DNA of 64,000 nucleotides, from contig JAEQBH010000663.1 of assembly GCA_016808115.1 (NCBI GenBank), positions 860,076 to 924,075 on the forward strand, in the 5' to 3' direction. The translations under genes and the position numbers were made by a program. Every line of letters begins with the position of its first letter. Within the stretch, counting starts at the first letter, position 1. Shown one piece after another: positions 27,450 to 38,050 of the stretch. Source of the stretch: Tetrastigma voinierianum. Its lineage: Eukaryota > Streptophyta > Magnoliopsida > Vitales > Vitaceae. The notes beneath the pieces were generated by a model, which saw nothing but the letters and a program-made list of their open reading frames with translations, was not told the DNA's origin and searched no databases.

Positions 27450-28215
27450 ATTGTACACACGATGTTAAACTATTGTGATTTTGTAACACTTTTTAATTAT
27501 GAGTATAATTAAAAACATGTGAAAAAAATTAACCTTTTTTACGCAATTGAGCTAATTCACTTGTGTTTACCATGAAAGCTTTTAGGTGCATAGTGGAAGG
27601 AAATTGATCAAACATGTTTATTCAGTTGATAGCGTAGTTGGCCTTTAACGGGGTGTTAGGTTGATCAATTCTAATTTGGAAATGTGAAGCGATTTGCACT
27701 AGTATTCTTTACTTAGTGAAATATTGACGGTTATTTCTTATGATAGTAAGACTGCAAACTAATCTATTTCATTGAATTATTACAACCTAGTTGATTCATA
27801 ATTAGAGAATTACATTAAAATTTTATTTTTTATAAACAAATATACGCTATTTTTTTAATACTACAATTAAACAAATAAGAAAGTAAAATAATACTTTAAA
27901 ATTAAAATATTTATTTCTTAAATTACAAATAAAAACATTTGATTTATTTTTTTTAAATAGATAATTTTTTTTCCTTCTTCGATTATTGAAATTATTTATT
28001 TATTTACAAGGGTGTTCTGCTCATTACTTTAACAACATATTTCTTCTATTCATAAATGTGTATAAAATAAAAATAAACAAACAAAAATTATTAAAAATTT
28101 GATTTTTTGAAAGAAAAAATAATAGTCCTTTGGAAACTTGAAAGCCAACGCAGATATTGCTATGGAAAGATTTATGATTTATCGACTCACTTGTAGTCTT
28201 GTGTTTTCCTGGAGG
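27040..28215. repeat. Duplicated segment, copy 1 (partner 48,755-49,970)
   Basis: From the kinase C-terminal exons through about 0.77 kb of AT-rich 3' flank, this stretch is collinear with 48,755-49,970. Shared landmarks include CAATCCAT...GGACATGTA, GGTTTGGAACCTATGGGAAG, GACCAATCATCCTCTAGTGG, ATTGACGGTTATTTCTTATG and GGAAAGATTTATGATTTAT. Homology fades near 28,215 and 49,970. A gene-scale duplication of receptor kinase units is the simplest reading. Confidence 0.88.
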
Positions 28216-28497
28216 TCCTAAAAACAGGTGTAATCACAGAATAACATTGACTTACTGCCTTTCCAAACTTTACTAAGCAAACTAATAGATATATCAACAC
28301 CCCCACCTGTGTCTTATTCTCTTACCTTTTACAACCAGGAAATGGGACATGGGTTTCTCTTCTCAGCTTGAAATAATCTTTTCCTGCAAACTTTAAGCCC
28401 CACTTCCCTTCAATAAAATCCCCCTCCCCTCCCATACTCATCAAACCAGCTCTTCTTCTCTATGTTTCAAACAGCAACAAGCAAAGAGCCTGGGGAA

Positions 28498-29242
28498 ATG
28501 ATGAAGCAGCTCTCTTCTTTTCTCCTTCTGCTGGCTTTGTTGCATCTCTCACCATAACAAAACCTCAGCCAGTCTTGATCCTTCCAGGCGCCTCTGGCGT
28601 CTTCAGTTCTCAAAAAGTCAGGTAAGTTTGCCACCTTCATTTGGGCTCCTAAAGAGCACCCCAGATGGATGAACCAATCGTAGCCAACTACAAGAAATCA
28701 ACAGGCCAGGGCTTCCACCATATTTTTAACCCATACACAGCCTTTTCCAGACCTTAAAAACCGGCACTCAGACATCATTCACTGATAGGCAGAAGATAAA
28801 ACTGGCCCAATTCCATATGATGCCTACTTGCACTTGCTGTCTCACAATTCCAGACCGTAGAGCAGCCTGTCCGTACAGAAGCCCAGGTAATGGTAAATCG
28901 GTTTTCCGCGCACTGGGCGTCGTGCGCTAGCGGAACTCAGGTGAACATAACAATAGGGCTTGTAGATACAGTGGATTGCTGGTATACAATGACGGTCAGC
29001 TTGCTGTGTATGAGTCTATGAGATCCCGGATGTACTTCTTTCACAAGGTATCCTGGGGACTGGAGCTCCGGCACCAGCTCCTCTACTTCCTAAGGCTAAG
29101 AAGGCTTCTCCCCCTACTTCACTGGCTCCCTCAAAGTCAACCACCGCTTCTGTTGATTATCTTAATGTGCAGTGAATTATCAACCATTATACCTCAATTG
29201 GCGTCCATTGGAACCGTTCTTACAGCGTTGTGCTGTGACTGA
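28498..29242 (+). CDS. FLA: Fasciclin-like arabinogalactan protein (FLA11/FLA12-like), frame-broken
   Basis: Secreted, GPI-anchored cell-wall glycoprotein of the group that includes FLA11 and FLA12, linked to secondary walls and stem mechanics. The start ATG at 28,498 opens a signal peptide (MMKQLSSFLLLLALLHLS). Single fasciclin domain, across frames: GKFATFI (~28,625), TGQGF...IF near the H1 box (~28,700), then KTGTQTSFTDRQKIKLAQFH (~28,757-28,816), the H1-H2 linker typical of the family. Next come a QVNIT-like run (~28,940) and YNDGQLAVYE (H2, ~28,985). An Ala/Pro-rich arabinogalactan stretch (TGAPAPAPL in one frame) follows, and a hydrophobic tail (LASIGTVLTALCCD) ends at TGA 29,240-29,242. 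Total length of ~745 bp matches the ~245-250 residues of the family with no intron. Several single-base frame shifts break it. Because the whole architecture survives, it may be an intact gene read with errors. A CT-rich leader precedes it. Confidence 0.82.
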
Positions 29243-30049
29243 ACTGAGTGTTGAATCTTTGCAGTTGAGGAACGATGGTGATGTTATCTTGTGTGCATGA
29301 GTGTGGCTAATCAAATCATTGCCTTATATTTTCAGTCAAAATTGAAAAAAAAGAAAAAGAAAAAAAGGAAGACTGAAATAAGTCTAATTTTTTGGTTTCA
29401 TGAGAGATTGTCCATGATTGAAGAGGCAGTAGTGAAACTAATTAAGGTAGCGAAACTGAATCATAAAACACATACGAATTGAAGTAACAAATTACAATCG
29501 GTTTTTTTTTCTAAGCCATTTCCTGATTTCCATTTATGTTTCATTTCCTTTTACATTTTCAGCCGTTGGTGCTTCAATATGCTTATTTTTTGGGGCTGTG
29601 ATTTGCATGCAAGGTTTCCCCACCCTACGAAGCAAATTAACTACTTTTTTCTTTTTTCTTCTTCCCTGGCCTCTTTCCTTAAGCAAGGATGAGTAATTTT
29701 TTTGTCATTCTTGGTCTAAAATCTTATCTGTCTCTTTTTACCATTTCAATTTTGTGGTGGTTTTTACACAAAATCTGATTTTTAATTTATTTTTCATGTT
29801 TTATAAATCGTCTTGTCTGTATGTTTTTATCGTCGTCATGGCCAACCTGATGGTTTGTGTAAATTGGTACCGTTTGTCTTGCGAAGCTTCTTGTACATGG
29901 ATGATTCGATGACAAATCATATTCAATCAAACTCGAACACCGGTGAAGTCATTTAATAAATGATATCTGCAAAGTGGAGTCATATAAATTACAATCATCA
30001 TAGAATTATCAAATGTGTAGGCTAGAGTGGGATAAGTCCCAAGACACGT
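29243..30049. other. 3' flank of the FLA gene, nothing recognised
   Basis: AT-rich sequence with an A-rich run near 29,345 and T-rich stretches near 29,500 and 29,640. No conserved protein, RNA gene or repeat was recognised. The first few hundred bases are presumably FLA 3' UTR. No clear polyadenylation signal could be chosen. Confidence 0.4.
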
Positions 30050-30486
30050 GCCATGCAGTTAGTGTTTATTAGGAGCCAGACCCAAACCCGATTGAGTACG
30101 CATGATTCAGACCTAACCCAATTACAAGAGTTTGAGCCCGATTGAATGAATTAGAAGGGAGGATGTGACTTGGTCTAAAGTGAGACCTGGAAAAAGACGA
30201 GGAACCACCTCAGACAACTAGTCAGAATGTGGATATTAGAGAACAATGTACAGTACCACAGCCCTCCTAGCGGACAGTGCTTTGAGCAGTAGGATAATTA
30301 ACAACAAAATGAATTTACTAACATAAGGAAATAAAGGTCACTCATAAATACCAAATTACTGGCATTAAACGTATAACTACACGACCCATGGATATAAAGG
30401 GTGAGGCGAAAAATAAAAGTGAACTTTTTTTATATCTGGCTATCTGCCCCATTACTTTGTGGAGGGGACCAAAAAACCCTTTCTGT
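30050..30486 (+). mobile_element. Probable 5' LTR of Tat-like gypsy element
   Basis: The end is placed by the primer-binding-like site at 30,487. Within it, GGATATAAAGGGTGAGG (~30,388) looks like the LTR promoter TATA box, followed by a leader ending GGGGACCAAAAAACCC, the usual U5 style of Tat elements. The upstream part has short GAGCCCGATTGA-like repeats. The 5' boundary is uncertain because no matching 3' LTR was found. Confidence 0.5.
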
Positions 30487-30504
30487 TGGCACCGTCCACA
30501 GCAA
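30487..30504 (+). promoter_or_regulatory. Primer-binding-site-like sequence of the Tat element
   Basis: TGGCACCGTCCACAGC resembles the TGGCGCCGTCTGTGGG motif that follows the 5' LTR in Tat-lineage elements and pairs with a host tRNA 3' end to prime minus-strand DNA. Several bases differ from that motif. Confidence 0.55.
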
Positions 30505-31089
30505 GTTTCATCGCTATCCATTCTAGCGATCAATCAATCGATGGGTGACCTACCATCGGTTGAGCTTTCCATGGAGACAGTGTCCAGCTGAGTGGAAAGC
30601 GACCGAAGAACAACACAACTCTCACCAATAGCAATTGGCTTCCTTCCTGCATGACCACAGCGCCTCTCTACAGAGAAGACACCACCTGCGCGTGACCTCC
30701 GGCCTCGGCCCTTCCCTCAGCGAGACACACGCGCTGTTGCCAAAGCGACCCACTCGGGATAAAGCCCACATGATCTGAGTCCATGGATTAACATCTCCGC
30801 TGGTCATAACCCACGGCGGTATGGGGACTCAGGTGGCGGAGGCGGACACCACTTGCCACACCTGAGCTGAACCCATCTTTTGGTGCTGAAGCGATATCGG
30901 CGTCTGTTACCCTTTTATCAACAGTAGAGCTCGCCGCACTTTTTGTTGCCAAAATTTCAAATGTACGATGTACTGTAGGACCCCTTCAATCATCTAATGC
31001 ACGATCGATATATTATGACCCTGTAGACGGGAAATGATGCCCTTTTGTGTAAGGTCTTCCCATCCAGCCTGGCGGGCTACCACTGACGC

Positions 31090-31830
31090 TGGTTTCATCA
31101 GCCGCTCAGACCTTCGATAACATCCTTGACTCGACTATCCAGGATTCGTCTCCCAGTACATGTGCTCAATGTGGAGGAAGCAAAGTATCACCATTTTGTT
31201 CAACGTTCGGATGAGGAGGTCAGAGACCATCAAAGACTTCATGAAGTTGTTGTTTACGCCTGCTACCGAATTGGTTCGGTGGGCCGGGACATGATGCATG
31301 GTAGTGAAACCGAGGTTATTAAATAAGCGCAGATATTTTATTCTCTCTACTCGACCTCGACTTAGTCATTCGTTGTTCCAAGAGGGAATTACAGTACGCC
31401 ATGCTTTAGGATGTCATAGGCAATGAAGAAACCTTGGTGGCCATCGTCCTCCACGGCCAGGTTGGGAGTGGCCAGCGAGGGAAGCGAGGAAAAGAGGCGA
31501 AGAAGTGGAAAACATAATAGAAGCGTGACGGGGCGCGAACGAGGTCTTTGTTCGTACTTCAAGGCATAGGTTCCGGAGAGAAGCCGAGTTGAACATCGAC
31601 AACAATAAAATAAGGTACACAGTTTTGCCCTCCCATCTTCTTCCTATCATCTGTTGCGCTTCAGTTTTACAATTGGCCATGACCATAAGTGGCGACCTGG
31701 AGGAGGGACAAGTCTGATTCTATGATTACCACAAGGACTTTTAGGCGCCATGAATACTGCTACTTGTGAGATTTGCTTAACTGCAACATTAGCAGGGGCA
31801 CTTCAGTACGTGGAAGCTTGTCCCAGAGAA
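31090..31830 (+). pseudogene. Tat gag remnant
   Basis: The retrotransposon gag (capsid) region is recognised from QYMCSMWRKQSITILFNVRM (~31,154-31,215) followed by RSETIKDFMK. This matches the conserved capsid run with an RESLRDYLKRF-like ending. Downstream, near 31,715-31,825, a run resembling the YHKDFGH...CY...GALQYV zinc-knuckle/linker part of Tat gag is seen in shifting frames. The protein would form the virus-like particle. It is heavily frame-broken. Confidence 0.7.
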
Positions 31831-32129
31831 TCATCCATCTCACCTCGACGAGCCAGCGTCCAGATCCATTAACACGATATTAAACCCTTAAGTTGGCGCT
31901 CGTACCGGGCAACCGCGTATCCAGGATTTTGTGACGCAAACTGATTTTCTTTAGGGGTGCTCAATTAACAGATGGACTCTACTTTTCTGAGTCCTCTGCG
32001 GCGATTGGCTGACCCACGATGGCAGCTCTTGTCTTGACCCAGTAGAGGGCATCGATAAGCGCGTGTCGGTCAACTCGGGAAGTCGTCGAATCTCCTATAC
32101 TTGCCACGCTAGTTAGGCGGTTTAAATGC

Positions 32130-32400
32130 ACACGGATCAATAGCTTACGGAAAATCGTGCTACCAATCTACATTAGGCACAGTCCATTTCTGGTTCCATT
32201 GAAGGTGATCGACGAGCCGTTGAACTTCAATGCCATACTAGGCCGCACTTTGATCCATGCAATGAAGGCATTGTCCTCTTCCTATCACCTGAGGTTGAGT
32301 TTTCTGCCAGTAAGTGGGTGAACGTGTGTGGAGATCCATGGTAACTGGGCATGCTACGATAGACATAACAAGATGGTAGTTAGCACTGCAAATAGAAAGC
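32130..32400 (+). pseudogene. Tat aspartic protease remnant
   Basis: The 3' half of the retropepsin region is seen: VIDEPLNFNAILGRTLIHAM (~32,208-32,267) followed by KA-SSYHLRLSFLPV. This is the family run VxDxxSxYNAILGRxxLNxxKAxxSTYHLxxKFP. The catalytic DTG/DSG motif was not located upstream, where frames are poor. In the family this enzyme cleaves the gag-pol polyprotein. Confidence 0.7.
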
Positions 32401-32689
32401 GAATGCTCAAGGCTTGGGAAGCAGTCGGCCTTATGAAAATGAGACAAGGATCGTAGAATAACTGCGTACATCCTGATTCTACCACGATCGGCTGGCGGAT
32501 CAGCTTGGGAGCCGTTGGTCTGAGAAGAAGTCACCTCCGTGTTATGTCTCCTCAGTGAGTTTGAAGATATTTTGCTTAGTCCCGTGCGGAAGTATGCCAA
32601 GGGTTTTCAGGTTGGCCAAGCAGACTTAACTCGAGAAGCGGTTATAGGCCCGATTAGCGGAGATGGTGATTCCATCCCTCTCGGTAAGA

Positions 32690-33290
32690 GGTGATAAAGC
32701 AGGAAGTGGACAAATTACTAGAGGCCAAGTTCATTAAGGAGATTCAATATCCAGAGTGGCTCATCAACGTGGTAGTTGTTCCAAAAAAGAAAGGCAAGTG
32801 GCGAGTGTGCGTGGATTATACAAATTTAAATGACGCCTACCCAAAGGATACTTTTCCTCTCCCCTAGATTGATCAGATTATTGATGCGACAGCCGACCAT
32901 GAGCTCTTGTCCTTCCTCGACGCCTACTCAGGCTATAACCAGATTCCGATGTACCCGTTGGACAAGGAAAATACCGCTTTCATAACCCCATACGACATGT
33001 ATTACTATAGTGTAATGTTGTTTGGATTAAAGAACGTTGGGGCCACTTATCAGTGCATGATGTCTTGGTTTTGGCTTTACAAGAAAACTGATGATTTGTC
33101 AGCGGCATTACACGGCAGTCACGACGCTGGGGATCGCGAGAGGGAAGCATTACGCTACGCCACACAACATTGGTTACAATTGAACCTACTAATGCACCCA
33201 CGTTACGGGTGAGTTAGGCAATTTCTCGATTCTAAATCAACCAAAGAGGGTCGAGATGGCACCAGTGCAGATCCGAGCTATTTTTCAGAT
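32690..33290 (+). pseudogene. Tat reverse transcriptase
   Basis: A strong match to gypsy RT. Runs in order: VDKLLEAKFIKEIQYPEWL, NVVVVPKKKGKWRVCVDYTN, LNDAYPKDTFPLP, IDQIIDATADHELLSFLDAY, SGYNQIPM, FGLKNVGATYQCMM. The catalytic aspartate pair sits in KKTDDL at 33,090-33,095, where YVDD is usual, so the Tyr-Val are altered. An in-frame TAG at 32,865-32,867 replaces the usual Arg in FPLPRIDQ. The thumb/connection follows near 33,250 (VEMAPVQIRAIFQIKAP in one frame). Two or more frame changes occur after 33,050. In the family it copies element RNA into DNA. Confidence 0.95.
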
Positions 33291-33840
33291 AAAGCCCCCG
33301 ACGACAAGAAGGAGGTAACCTACTCATTAGAGCGATTGACCTGAATAGTTTATCTCGTGATACTCGGACCATTTGTAGCCTTTCTTCAAAGCATTGAAAG
33401 CGACGGATGCAAGGGGCTAGAGATCGACCTGAGTGCAATGGCCATACGGACCATAAAGGAATACGGTACTTCCCTCCCTATCTTCTGTCGGTCGAGAGAA
33501 AGAACTCTATTTGTACTTGTCTTCCTCGAGGGGTGTAGTTCGCCTTTGCTCACAGTAAGGTTGGATTCGGATAACGAGGCAAGACCCGGTTGGCACCCAG
33601 CCGACCAGGCGCTCTTCAAAGTTGATCGGAAGCTAAATTTTGAGCCAAGTGGCACTAGCTCTTAGAATGGCGGCAGAAGAAACTCCGGCCCGATATTTTG
33701 AGTTCACACCGTAGTAGATTGCTCACGGAGCTCATCGATTAGGGTCATACTCCACAAACCGGACACTACTAAGAGTGACGTTAAGTTGAGTGAGTTCGAC
33801 ATAAAGTATGACCCCGAACTACTATCTGGGGTAGGTGCTA
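33290..33840 (+). pseudogene. Tat RNase H (first) and connection domain
   Basis: Runs such as KAPTTRR, LNSLSRDT and PFFKALKATD near 33,290-33,410 mark the connection after RT. EKELYLYLS (~33,500) starts the RNase H fold. VALALRMAAE...YFEFTP (~33,650-33,710) and KPDTTKSDVKLSEFDIKYDP (~33,755-33,815) match the ALALxxAARKLRPYFxxHxV and LSEFDIxYxPR runs of the family. Frames change several times. In the family, RNase H removes RNA from the RNA-DNA hybrid. Confidence 0.82.
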
Positions 33841-33879
33841 GGCGCTGTTGTGGAGAGATCGGAAGGCAAAAGCAGTGGA

Positions 33880-34260
33880 TAATGAAAGTGGGTACTCGAA
33901 AATGATGGGTCATCCACAGGCTCAAAGGCGGAGGTCTGGGATAATCTGAAGTCATCTAATGGTGACTTCTATGCCACCGAGCAATCAAACTTGCGCTTTG
34001 TAGTCTCTAACAATGAAGTCGAATCGGGAGTAGTCATAAATGGGTTAACTATGGGCCGTATCTAACCATAGGGAAATCTGAAGCTAAAAATGAAGAAATA
34101 GAGCGATGCTCGCAAATAGTCAAATACTTATTAACCGTTTAAGCGTGTGAGTAATACACGTCTGGATTGAAAATCAAATGGCGGCCTTGCTGATACGGAA
34201 ACCAGCGGCACACCACACGGCTTCAAATTAAGAATATTGGAGCAACCATCCATCCAGGGC
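33880..34260 (+). pseudogene. Tat second (archaeal-type) RNase H domain
   Basis: KWVLENDGSSTGSKA (~33,885-33,930) corresponds to the WxLYVDGSSxxxGxGxG motif with its Asp. RFVVSNNEVESGVVINGL (~33,990-34,045) corresponds to ASNNEAEYEAVIAGL with its Glu. EAKNEEIERC (~34,082) matches the run before the KYL motif, and ENQMAALL (~34,168) matches the domain's terminal NxxADALA run. FKLRILEQPSI (~34,220) follows, as in Tat elements. The presence of this extra domain is the reason for the Tat assignment. Confidence 0.8.
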
Positions 34261-34594
34261 TGCGGTCATGGCCATAGATTAGCAACGGGATACCATGGAT
34301 GGCGCCCGTTAAGGCGTTATCATCGCCATGGAAGCCAGCTGGCAGGAGCCGTCGAGTTCTCAAGGTAAGGCACGGCGGTGATGCGGTACTCTCATGGATG
34401 GGTATTTGTTATGGCGTTCATTCTCAGGGCTGTACTTGAGGTGCTTGCCTCGCGGAGAGGCCAAGAAGGTCATTAAGTGATTCGCTGGCGTATGCGGCTT
34501 TGTCGAGGATGGAAGTTGTGCCATCGAATTATATTTAAAGTTCTTACTTGCATTGCTTGATGAATGGATTCGGGACTTTGTCACGAAAGTGTGG
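34261..34594 (+). pseudogene. Tat integrase N-terminal zinc-binding part
   Basis: RCLPRGEAKKVIK (~34,430-34,470) and GVCGF (~34,488) match LRCLxxxEAxxVLxEIHxGxCGxHxGG, the HHCC zinc-finger region. A DFVTKVW run (~34,572-34,594) corresponds to the FVxKCxxCQ part. The frame then ends where the LTR-like insert begins. Confidence 0.75.
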
Positions 34595-36815
34595 TATGTG
34601 AAACCCAAGAAAATCTTAATTTTCTAGAAAAGGGTAAAATATAATTCGGTCAAAATCCGGAATTTTTCTAGATGTCGGATGATAAACGGACTTCTAAGAT
34701 TGGAATGAATCTGAAATCTAGCTTCTGCGTCAGATTTTGTTTGAATTAAGGGCGGTCAGATTTCACGTTTTCGAAGACAGCGAGTAGTCACGGGACACTT
34801 GACACATTTAGGTGGCTCACAGTATGCCCGTATCAGTGCGAGAACAGTCCAAGCGAGGAGAGCCAAAGTGGGGCCGCACGTGGGCATTATGGCATCTCTG
34901 GTGGATGGAAATCCAATATTCGTGGATTAGAGATAAATCAAGTCAACCAATGGGAAGTGGACAAGTGGCAAGTGAGAGGACAAAAGGGGAATAAATGAAA
35001 AGAAAAAGAAGACATCTCTTCTCCCATTTTTGGTTTGATCCGGCAGTGGAGGGAAGAAACTGATTTTAGAGAGAGAAAGTCCAATTTCTCTCTAGATTTC
35101 TCTCAACGATGGACATTGGTTCGTCGGGCCAAAAGCAAAGAGTTGCTCTGTTGCAAGGCTACAGTGGACAACGATTTATTTAGTTCGACAACTCGGAGGT
35201 AGGGGTCTTCTCTATGATTATTTCTTATTTAAAATGCCATGAAAATGGTGTTGGGAAGCGATAAAGGCGAAATGGCGAGCATTTCGATCGAGGAAATGGT
35301 TGCATCTTTGAGAAGTGGTACCACCCTTGAATATTATTTGGACATGGGAACATGTTGCTGATCCATAAAATTATTTTGAATGAAAATGCCCATATAAAAG
35401 CGCTGATATTGTATGGAAAGTGGAATTTGGATCACGGAAATTTGAGGCCCGTTTTAGACTGATCAGGTGATCTTGGACTAAAAAATGATGTTGTGTTATT
35501 GCTTGATATTTGAATAACATGCAAATTGTGGTTAGATGCGAGCGAAATAGCCGTGAGTTTTGGTCCTCCACAGTGGATTAAATTACGGAAATTTTGACTT
35601 GGACAATCCATGTGTTTGTTTAGAGGCTATTAAAATGATCAGGGTTGTTGATTGAACGGGGGAAATTGTCCATGTATATTTGTTACATAATATTACTTAA
35701 AATGAATGTACTAGAGTGTGCGTAAAATAATTGTTAATGCATGTAATTTAATGTGTTAACATGATGTTTTTGAATTATACAATATACTGTTGTGAGCCAT
35801 TGATTGGAAGTATATGGGTATGTGCGTTCATGTGCGTTGACATCGTGAGTGGTGTGGGTACGGTATGGTTGTCACCATTGCATGGTGAATGTGTACTAGT
35901 TGATTTGTGTGGGACTACGTCGATGAACTCATGGTTAAATTATAAGTGAGAAATAATTAATGTGTTGGGTGTCTTGGAACTGGTGGAGACCCATGGTATT
36001 ATCCCGATCTGCATAGGTGTAAAAGACTGCGTGAAATACTTATCAAAAGGTTTTACGGGGTGTAGGGACTATTTGATTACTATCAGAAAGTTTACGTATG
36101 GGTGTTGGGTACGTGTGTGAATCCCGAAAGTTCATTGCCCAAGAAACACTACAGTCATGTTCCCATCCATGAACCTAGAGTTGTCATCAGAATTAAGGGT
36201 TGACTGGGATGGATTCTCCAATTTGGAAAGTGCATTGGAGTCGTTGGTGAGCGATAAGGGCTTAGTAGTTAGGTGTCATTGGCGCTGCACCGTGTGATTT
36301 TCACTGCCAACGTAACATGTGTGAAGTCGGTGAGGACTGGGATATGGGCATGAAACATTCATGCATGATGTAAAACGTTCCATGTATGCATTTATAAATT
36401 GTATGGAATGGATGTTGTGATGTGCCATTACATGGCCACGGCTGGAAGTGGGAGTGGCCTCGTGGGAGAATTCAACTCATGGGCTTTGCTCACCGTCTCG
36501 TAGAGATCCTTTCAGTATTAGGAAGACGAAGCGCTCTTTAGAGCCAGGATTATAGAGCGGGCGGATGTGGCCTTGATTCACGTTTTATGTATATATTAGA
36601 GCAATTGGTTTTAATATATTTGCATTAGAGTGTAATTAACTCTTGAACTATTGTAATATGGTTGATTAATTTATGGTAGAGTATGATGTGTAGGCCAATG
36701 TCGCCATTTTACTCATGTGTGGTCTCTCCTTAATTTTATGATTACAGGTTCAAGTAGGATTCAGCGGTGGTCGGCCAGGACCTTGGAAATGGGGCGTCTA
36801 CTGTCATGTGCCAAA
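34595..36815 (+). mobile_element. LTR-like insert (solo LTR?) within the Tat integrase
   Basis: No coding capacity recognised. It begins with TGTGAAACCCAAGAAAATC (34,597), a common start style of large gypsy (Del/Tekay-like) LTRs, and ends near GGGGCGTCTACTGTCA. Integrase sequence resumes at once: the left flank reads TKVW and the right flank KVWKCHSCS. The flanks AAAGTGTGG (34,586-34,594) and AAAGTTTGG (36,813-36,821) may therefore be an imperfect target duplication. The GAGAGAGAAAGTCCAATTTC and TATTTGCATTAGAGTG stretches are typical LTR filler. Orientation and exact ends are inferred. Confidence 0.62.
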
Positions 36816-37287
36816 GTTTGGAAATGTCATTCATGTTCCAAGAGCATTCCATTCCCAGTGACAAACCCATTAGTAACTATAAATTAGGATAGATATTGTG
36901 GGACCTCTACCTCTTTACAGTGGTGGAAGTTCATGTTGTGGTTGCTGATTATGACAAGTGGGCGGAGAATTTGGAGGCTTATCTCAGTCAAACGACCTGA
37001 CTCATCCAGTTTGTGCAAAAGAACATAGTGTGTAGGTTTAGGGTTCCTCATTCCCTGGTCTTGGACAATGGGTCGCAATTCATCGACATGGCGTTTGACA
37101 GTGCATGCCGAGTGAGATCAAGAATATCCGTTCATCACCTTGGCATCCCCGATCAAATGGCGGGTTGAGGTCACGAACCTGAAACAACACTCAGTGTACT
37201 TACCGAAAAAGCACTGCTGAGCAAATGGGAAATGGGTAGATGAGTTACAATAGTGCCTTTTAAATTATACCCTAATAGTTTATTACA
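36816..37287 (+). pseudogene. Tat integrase catalytic core (continuation after insert)
   Basis: It resumes with KVWKCHSCSKSIPFPVTNPL (second zinc-ligand region), then a GMDIVGPLPL-like run (~36,885-36,915). VVVADYDKWAENLEAYLS (first Asp, ~36,935) matches VVAVDYFTKWAEAEALA. QFVQKNIVCRF and VPHSLVLDNGSQFIDMAF (second Asp in DNGSQF, ~37,065) follow. The catalytic Glu is expected in the run near 37,160, where the sequence matches NGxxExxN only loosely. KWVDELQ near 37,235 marks the end. Integration of element DNA is the family role. Confidence 0.88.
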
Positions 37288-37877
37288 TGTTGGAGGTGTA
37301 ATAAAGTCAAAATTGTATTTTCAAGGCCCAAGTGCTAAGGGTAAAATGGTAGTGTCAGAATTAAGAGCTTAAGGTCGCAAAACAAAGAAGATTATATGCT
37401 ATTGTAAATTTAGATAGGATGTTTTGCAAAATAGGAATGAGGTTGGAGGACTAAAATTGCAAAAGCTAAGGGTAGCCAAAAAAAAGGGGACCATGACTAA
37501 ACATGGTCTTAGAGGTTTCTCATTTTCTCCCTTTATCTAGGAGCTCTGATTGGGAGAGGGAACTTCCTTGGCATTTTCTTTAATTTCTTTGATCTAGCCT
37601 TGTTATTGATAGAAAGAAGCGAAAGAGGGTTGGTTCAAATCGAGAAGATCAAGGTTAGGAAATTAACCTAACTTCCTCTTTCCTTAACCCAAGTTAATTA
37701 AGGAAAATCCTATTAGAAATGTTGTTAATTTGGTATAAGATGATTTTTGTGGTTTATTTTGAGTTTTATTCGAGTTAGTTTTGGGTTTTGGATGAAATTG
37801 AGTGAAAGAGGCAAACTTTGCTATTTTGAGAAATCTAAGTGAGTATGCATTTACTCAAAAGAAGTCGTTTTAGTCCT

Positions 37878-38050
37878 AGGATATTGATCACGCGTCTTGA
37901 AAATCAGTCTGGTACTCAAGTTTTTCTATCAAAGGATGTTGAGTACGATGCGAGAGTTGGTCGTCACGAAAGTTGATCTGGTACTGATATTGTTTTAGCC
38001 AAAGGATGTTAGTCACGGTATTGAAAGTTGAGTATCGGTACTCCAAACTT
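37878..38050. repeat. Short tandem repeat inside the LTR-like block
   Basis: About three imperfect units of 55-70 bp share AGGATgTTgagtACG...GAAAgTTGAtctGGTACT. They start near 37,878, 37,934 and 38,004. Confidence 0.6.

Larger units (their letters stand above)
30487..37287 (+). mobile_element. Tat-lineage Ty3/gypsy retrotransposon internal region, interrupted
   Basis: Order on the plus strand: PBS, gag, protease, RT, RNase H, second RNase H, integrase. The extra RNase H between the first RNase H and integrase is the Tat-clade signature (Ogre/Retand relatives). An LTR-like block (34,595-36,815) is inserted in the integrase, and a second one (37,288-39,832) replaces everything after the integrase core. 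No 3' LTR of this element is seen. Many frame shifts make it non-functional as read. Confidence 0.88.

Noticed and set aside
31414..31686. 90-codon minus-strand open frame
   Set aside because: Antisense to the gag remnant, with no motif.
32238..32600. 120-codon open frame on the minus strand
   Set aside because: It is antisense to the Tat protease/linker region, which has recognisable family motifs on the plus strand.
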